Of a stretch of 64,000 bases of DNA, positions 62,036 to 64,000 are shown piece by piece; position 1 is the stretch's first letter; the number at the start of each line of letters is the position of its first letter. This stretch comes from an uncultured Methanobrevibacter sp. (GTDB lineage: Archaea > Methanobacteriota > Methanobacteria > Methanobacteriales > Methanobacteriaceae), in the NCBI GenBank assembly GCA_900318035.1, contig ONJC01000014.1, forward strand, positions 1 to 64,000, given 5' to 3'. The notes beneath the pieces are model-generated. The model was not told the origin of the DNA. It saw only the letters and a program-made list of their open reading frames with translations, and did not search any database. The position numbers were made by a program, and so were the translations under genes.

Positions 62036-62058
62036 TTCCAGAGAGCATTTGAATAGTA
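62036..62058 (-). promoter_or_regulatory. Shared upstream promoter element, copy 3 (hel308)
   Basis: The minus strand reads ATACTATTCAAATGCTCTC, then a TATA-like TTTTAATATATATAAG about 8 bases on and the hel308 start about 25 bases after that. It matches the elements before the integrase and tldD in sequence and in position relative to the TATA box. Confidence 0.45.
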
Positions 62059-62121
62059 TTCGTGGTAACTGTTATATATAACAAATTATAAAATACTTAT
62101 AAAAATAAAGGAGTTTATAAA

Positions 62122-62385
62122 ATGGCAATTAAAGTAGAAGTATTTTCAACAAACTCTTGTCCACATTGTCCTGCAGCAATTGATGCTGCTCAAGTAGCTA
62201 AAGACAAATTAGGTGATGCTATCGATGTAGAAGTATTCAAAATCGATGAAAGCATGGAAAACAGACAAAAAGCAATTGATTATCAAATCATGGCTGTTCC
62301 TACAATCGTAATTGATGGTGAAGTCACATTTGTCGGAGCGCCTATGGCTGACGAACTAATTCAAGAACTTGAATCTAAATTGTAG
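62122..62385 (+). CDS. Small thioredoxin/glutaredoxin-like protein
   Basis: An 87-residue redox protein. The active site is CPHC (residues 13-16), with the cis-proline in MAVPTIVIDG. The size and sequence are close to the small methanogen thioredoxins (MTH807 type), which serve as protein disulfide reductants in the cytoplasm. AAAGGAGTTTATAAA is the ribosome site. It is divergent from hel308 and 28 bases before cbiD. Confidence 0.9.
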   Translation: MAIKVEVFSTNSCPHCPAAIDAAQVAKDKLGDAIDVEVFKIDESMENRQKAIDYQIMAVPTIVIDGEVTFVGAPMADELIQELESKL

Positions 62386-62413
62386 ATTCTCTCTTTTTAT
62401 TCTTTTTTTTAAA

Positions 62414-63490
62414 ATGACTGATGATAATTACACTGGAGTTACAACCGGAACCGTAGCTACAGCCTGTTCTCTTGCGGCTTTGGATGCAATCTTGGAAAGC
62501 CCGGATATTGCATGCGTTAAAGTCGAAACTCCCAAAAAGACATTAGATATCATCATTGATGAGTGCAAGCTATTGTCGCCAAACAAGGCGCAGGCCACCG
62601 CTCACAAAAACCCTTACAATGATCCGGATGTCACAGTCAATCTGGACATCATTGCAACTGTAGAGCTTTTTGACAGGACTTGTGAGAAATCCGATATAAT
62701 CATTACTGGGGGAGTGGGTGTTGGTAAAATCACAAAGCCCGGTCTTCAGATTCCAGTTGGGGAATATGCTATAAATCCAGGTCCCCGTAAAATGATTGTT
62801 AAAAATTTATGCGATAAAATTCCAGACGGTAAAACGGCCAAAGTTACAATTTCCATTCCTGAAGGTGTGGAGATTGCCCGAAAAACTATGAATCCCAAAT
62901 TGGGGATTGTCGGAGGAATTTCCGTTCTTGGAACAACAGGGATTGCAAGGTCAATGTCAAGTGATGCCTATAAAAATTCAATAGTCACCCAAATCGATGT
63001 TGCCATTGCTTCAGGAATTGAAGATCTGATTTTTGTTCCTGGAAACATTGGTGAAAAATTGGCTATAAAGGATTTGGGGATTGCCAAAGAACAAATTATT
63101 CAGACAGGCAATTTTGTCGGATTCATGTTTGAAGAAGCTGAAAAAAGAGGTGTCAAGAAATTCACTTACTTCGGACATATGGGTAAGCTGATAAAAGTTG
63201 CAGGAGGAATATTTGACACAAAACATGCCGTTGCCGATGGCAGGCGTGAGATTATGGTTACCCATGCGGCTCTTTGCGGTGCAGACAGGAAATCTCTTGA
63301 AAGACTCTTTGATTCAAAAACAACCGATGATATGATGGATATCTTAAATGACATCAATTTGTCTGTGGAAGTTTCAAACAGCATTGCTTCTGCAATTCAT
63401 GAAAGATGCATGCAGCGTTTTGATTTGGATTTGAATGTGATTCTGGTTGATATGGAAGGAAATTATCTAAACAGTAACATGAAAAAATAA
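62414..63490 (+). CDS. cbiD: Cobalt-precorrin-5B C1-methyltransferase
   Basis: A 358-residue CbiD: TGVTTGTVATACSLAAL opening, TGGVGVGKITKPGLQIPVGEYAINPGPR (pattern) and GTTGIARSMS...YFGHMGKLIKVAGGIF (patterns). It acts in the anaerobic cobalamin pathway, needed here for methyl-transfer in methanogenesis. ATG 62414 is chosen since the frame upstream to 62369 overlaps the thioredoxin gene and T-rich spacer. No other cob/cbi gene is adjacent. Confidence 0.92.
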   Translation: MTDDNYTGVTTGTVATACSLAALDAILESPDIACVKVETPKKTLDIIIDECKLLSPNKAQATAHKNPYNDPDVTVNLDIIATVELFDRTCEKSDIIITGGVGVGKITKPGLQIPVGEYAINPGPRKMIVKNLCDKIPDGKTAKVTISIPEGVEIARKTMNPKLGIVGGISVLGTTGIARSMSSDAYKNSIVTQIDVAIASGIEDLIFVPGNIGEKLAIKDLGIAKEQIIQTGNFVGFMFEEAEKRGVKKFTYFGHMGKLIKVAGGIFDTKHAVADGRREIMVTHAALCGADRKSLERLFDSKTTDDMMDILNDINLSVEVSNSIASAIHERCMQRFDLDLNVILVDMEGNYLNSNMKK

Positions 63491-63492
63491 GG

Positions 63493-63514
63493 GGATGTTA
63501 ATTAGTTAACATCC
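63493..63514. terminator. Perfect hairpin between cbiD and the CPBP gene
   Basis: GGATGTTAA-TTAG-TTAACATCC, a 9-base perfect stem with a 4-base loop, placed between two convergent genes. It may end transcription from both sides; the following tract is only moderately T-rich. Confidence 0.5.
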
Positions 63515-63530
63515 GTTTCCAAAACCCAAT

Positions 63531-64000
63531 TTAATTTATTATCTGCTGATTATTATTGCTGTATTCAAGTAGTCTTCCGACATGGCGTGTTTCAAAGAAC
63601 ATATCCTTTTTAGCCATGATTATAATAATTGTAACCACTGTTATTACTATTGTCTCCAGGCACTTTGTCTCGGGAGTTAACGCTATTTTCTCCTGCATGA
63701 AATTGACGAAGAAATGGAAAATCATGCAAGCTAATATCGAACGGTCGCTTTCAAGATAGACCCATGTAATGACAAATCCCATAGGGATTCCGCTCACAAA
63801 AAAGTTAATCACATAAAGAGGATTCACCATAAGTCCGGCCTGATATGTTCCCGAAATAAATATTAAAGGAAAATGCCAGAAAGACCACAGCACTCCAAAA
63901 ATCATGGATTCCCAAAACCAGTTCATATAGTTGCCAATTGAATCCTCACAGTATCCTTTCCATCCCACCTCTTCAATTATCGAAGCAATCGTAATTGTGA
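63531..64000 (-). CDS. CPBP-family intramembrane protease, partial (N-terminus beyond right edge)
   Basis: At least 156 residues with four or more spans. The frame is open to the window end. The first CPBP motif EEVGWKGY and the second, VLWSFWHFPL, are present with the third ((F/Y)HFFVNFM) after them, so the catalytic core (Glu-Glu, two His) is complete. Homologues prenyl-process or cleave membrane proteins and are common next to secreted-protein loci. The GTG at 63968 within the motif is not a start. Confidence 0.8.
   Translation of the reverse strand, partial: TITIASIIEEVGWKGYCEDSIGNYMNWFWESMIFGVLWSFWHFPLIFISGTYQAGLMVNPLYVINFFVSGIPMGFVITWVYLESDRSILACMIFHFFVNFMQEKIALTPETKCLETIVITVVTIIIIMAKKDMFFETRHVGRLLEYSNNNQQIIN

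Overview
The window is chromosomal DNA of an AT-rich methanogenic archaeon of the order Methanobacteriales, most like Methanobrevibacter. The support comes from several gene families. These are two methanofuran genes (mfnD, mfnF), a homoaconitase-type small subunit for coenzyme B (hacB), archaeal lipid genes (carS, and tes for tetraethers), cbiD, archaeal ribL, Hel308 and Elp3, a (broken) archaeal histone, DUF2098/DUF2124 proteins and a chlamydial-Pmp-like beta-helix protein. TATA boxes and GGTG/GGAGG ribosome sites are also archaeal in style. Species assignment is inference.

Layout. 1-4.75 kb: the end of an integrated element. Short minus-strand genes of viral or plasmid type (one cut by the left edge, and one 44-residue membrane protein nested between two others) lie beside a tyrosine recombinase. 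5.0-9.0 kb: an unusual translationally coupled pair, a 1122-residue cytoplasmic-looking beta-helix protein and a SIS-domain protein fused to a biotinyl carrier domain. 9.6-16.4 kb: housekeeping genes (AMMECR1-like, tldD, an FAD/Fe-S oxidoreductase, pyrI, flavodoxin, argC, ribL, hisA). 16.4-27.1 kb: a transport island made of an AraC-type regulator (rare in archaea), two ABC exporter-type half transporters, a complete ECF transporter, and a LolD/FtsX-like pair. DtxR/IdeR-like palindromes lie before both transport units. 27.7-28.9 kb: an array of about twelve tRNA genes and decaying tRNA copies, nearly all leucine or serine, lying between two paralogous FtsX permeases.

31.5-38 kb: nitroreductase, a DUF4012-like protein, DUF2124, an ArsR/CPC-type P1B metal ATPase pair with duplicated operators, and a MATE exporter. 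38.2-46.4 kb: a metallophore-type locus. A nicotianamine-synthase-like gene is in one operon with two Nik/Opp-type ATPases. Facing it are a solute-binding protein, two permeases, two paralogous acetyltransferases and a QueG-like Fe-S protein. The palindrome AAGTATTACTT recurs before three transcription units here. 46.5-64 kb: core genes (truA, wecB, mfnD, mfnF, carS, tes, hacB, a t6A methylthiotransferase, deoC, elp3, hel308, a small thioredoxin, cbiD), tRNA-Val and tRNA-Phe, a histone gene broken by an internal deletion, and a CPBP protease cut by the right edge.

Five observations stand out: the SIS-biotinyl/beta-helix pair, the NAS-type metallophore locus with its shared operator, the class II tRNA array, the histone pseudogene with intact expression signals, and a promoter element shared by three leftward genes. 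Coordinates and reading frames were read directly. Functions rest on family recognition without database searches.
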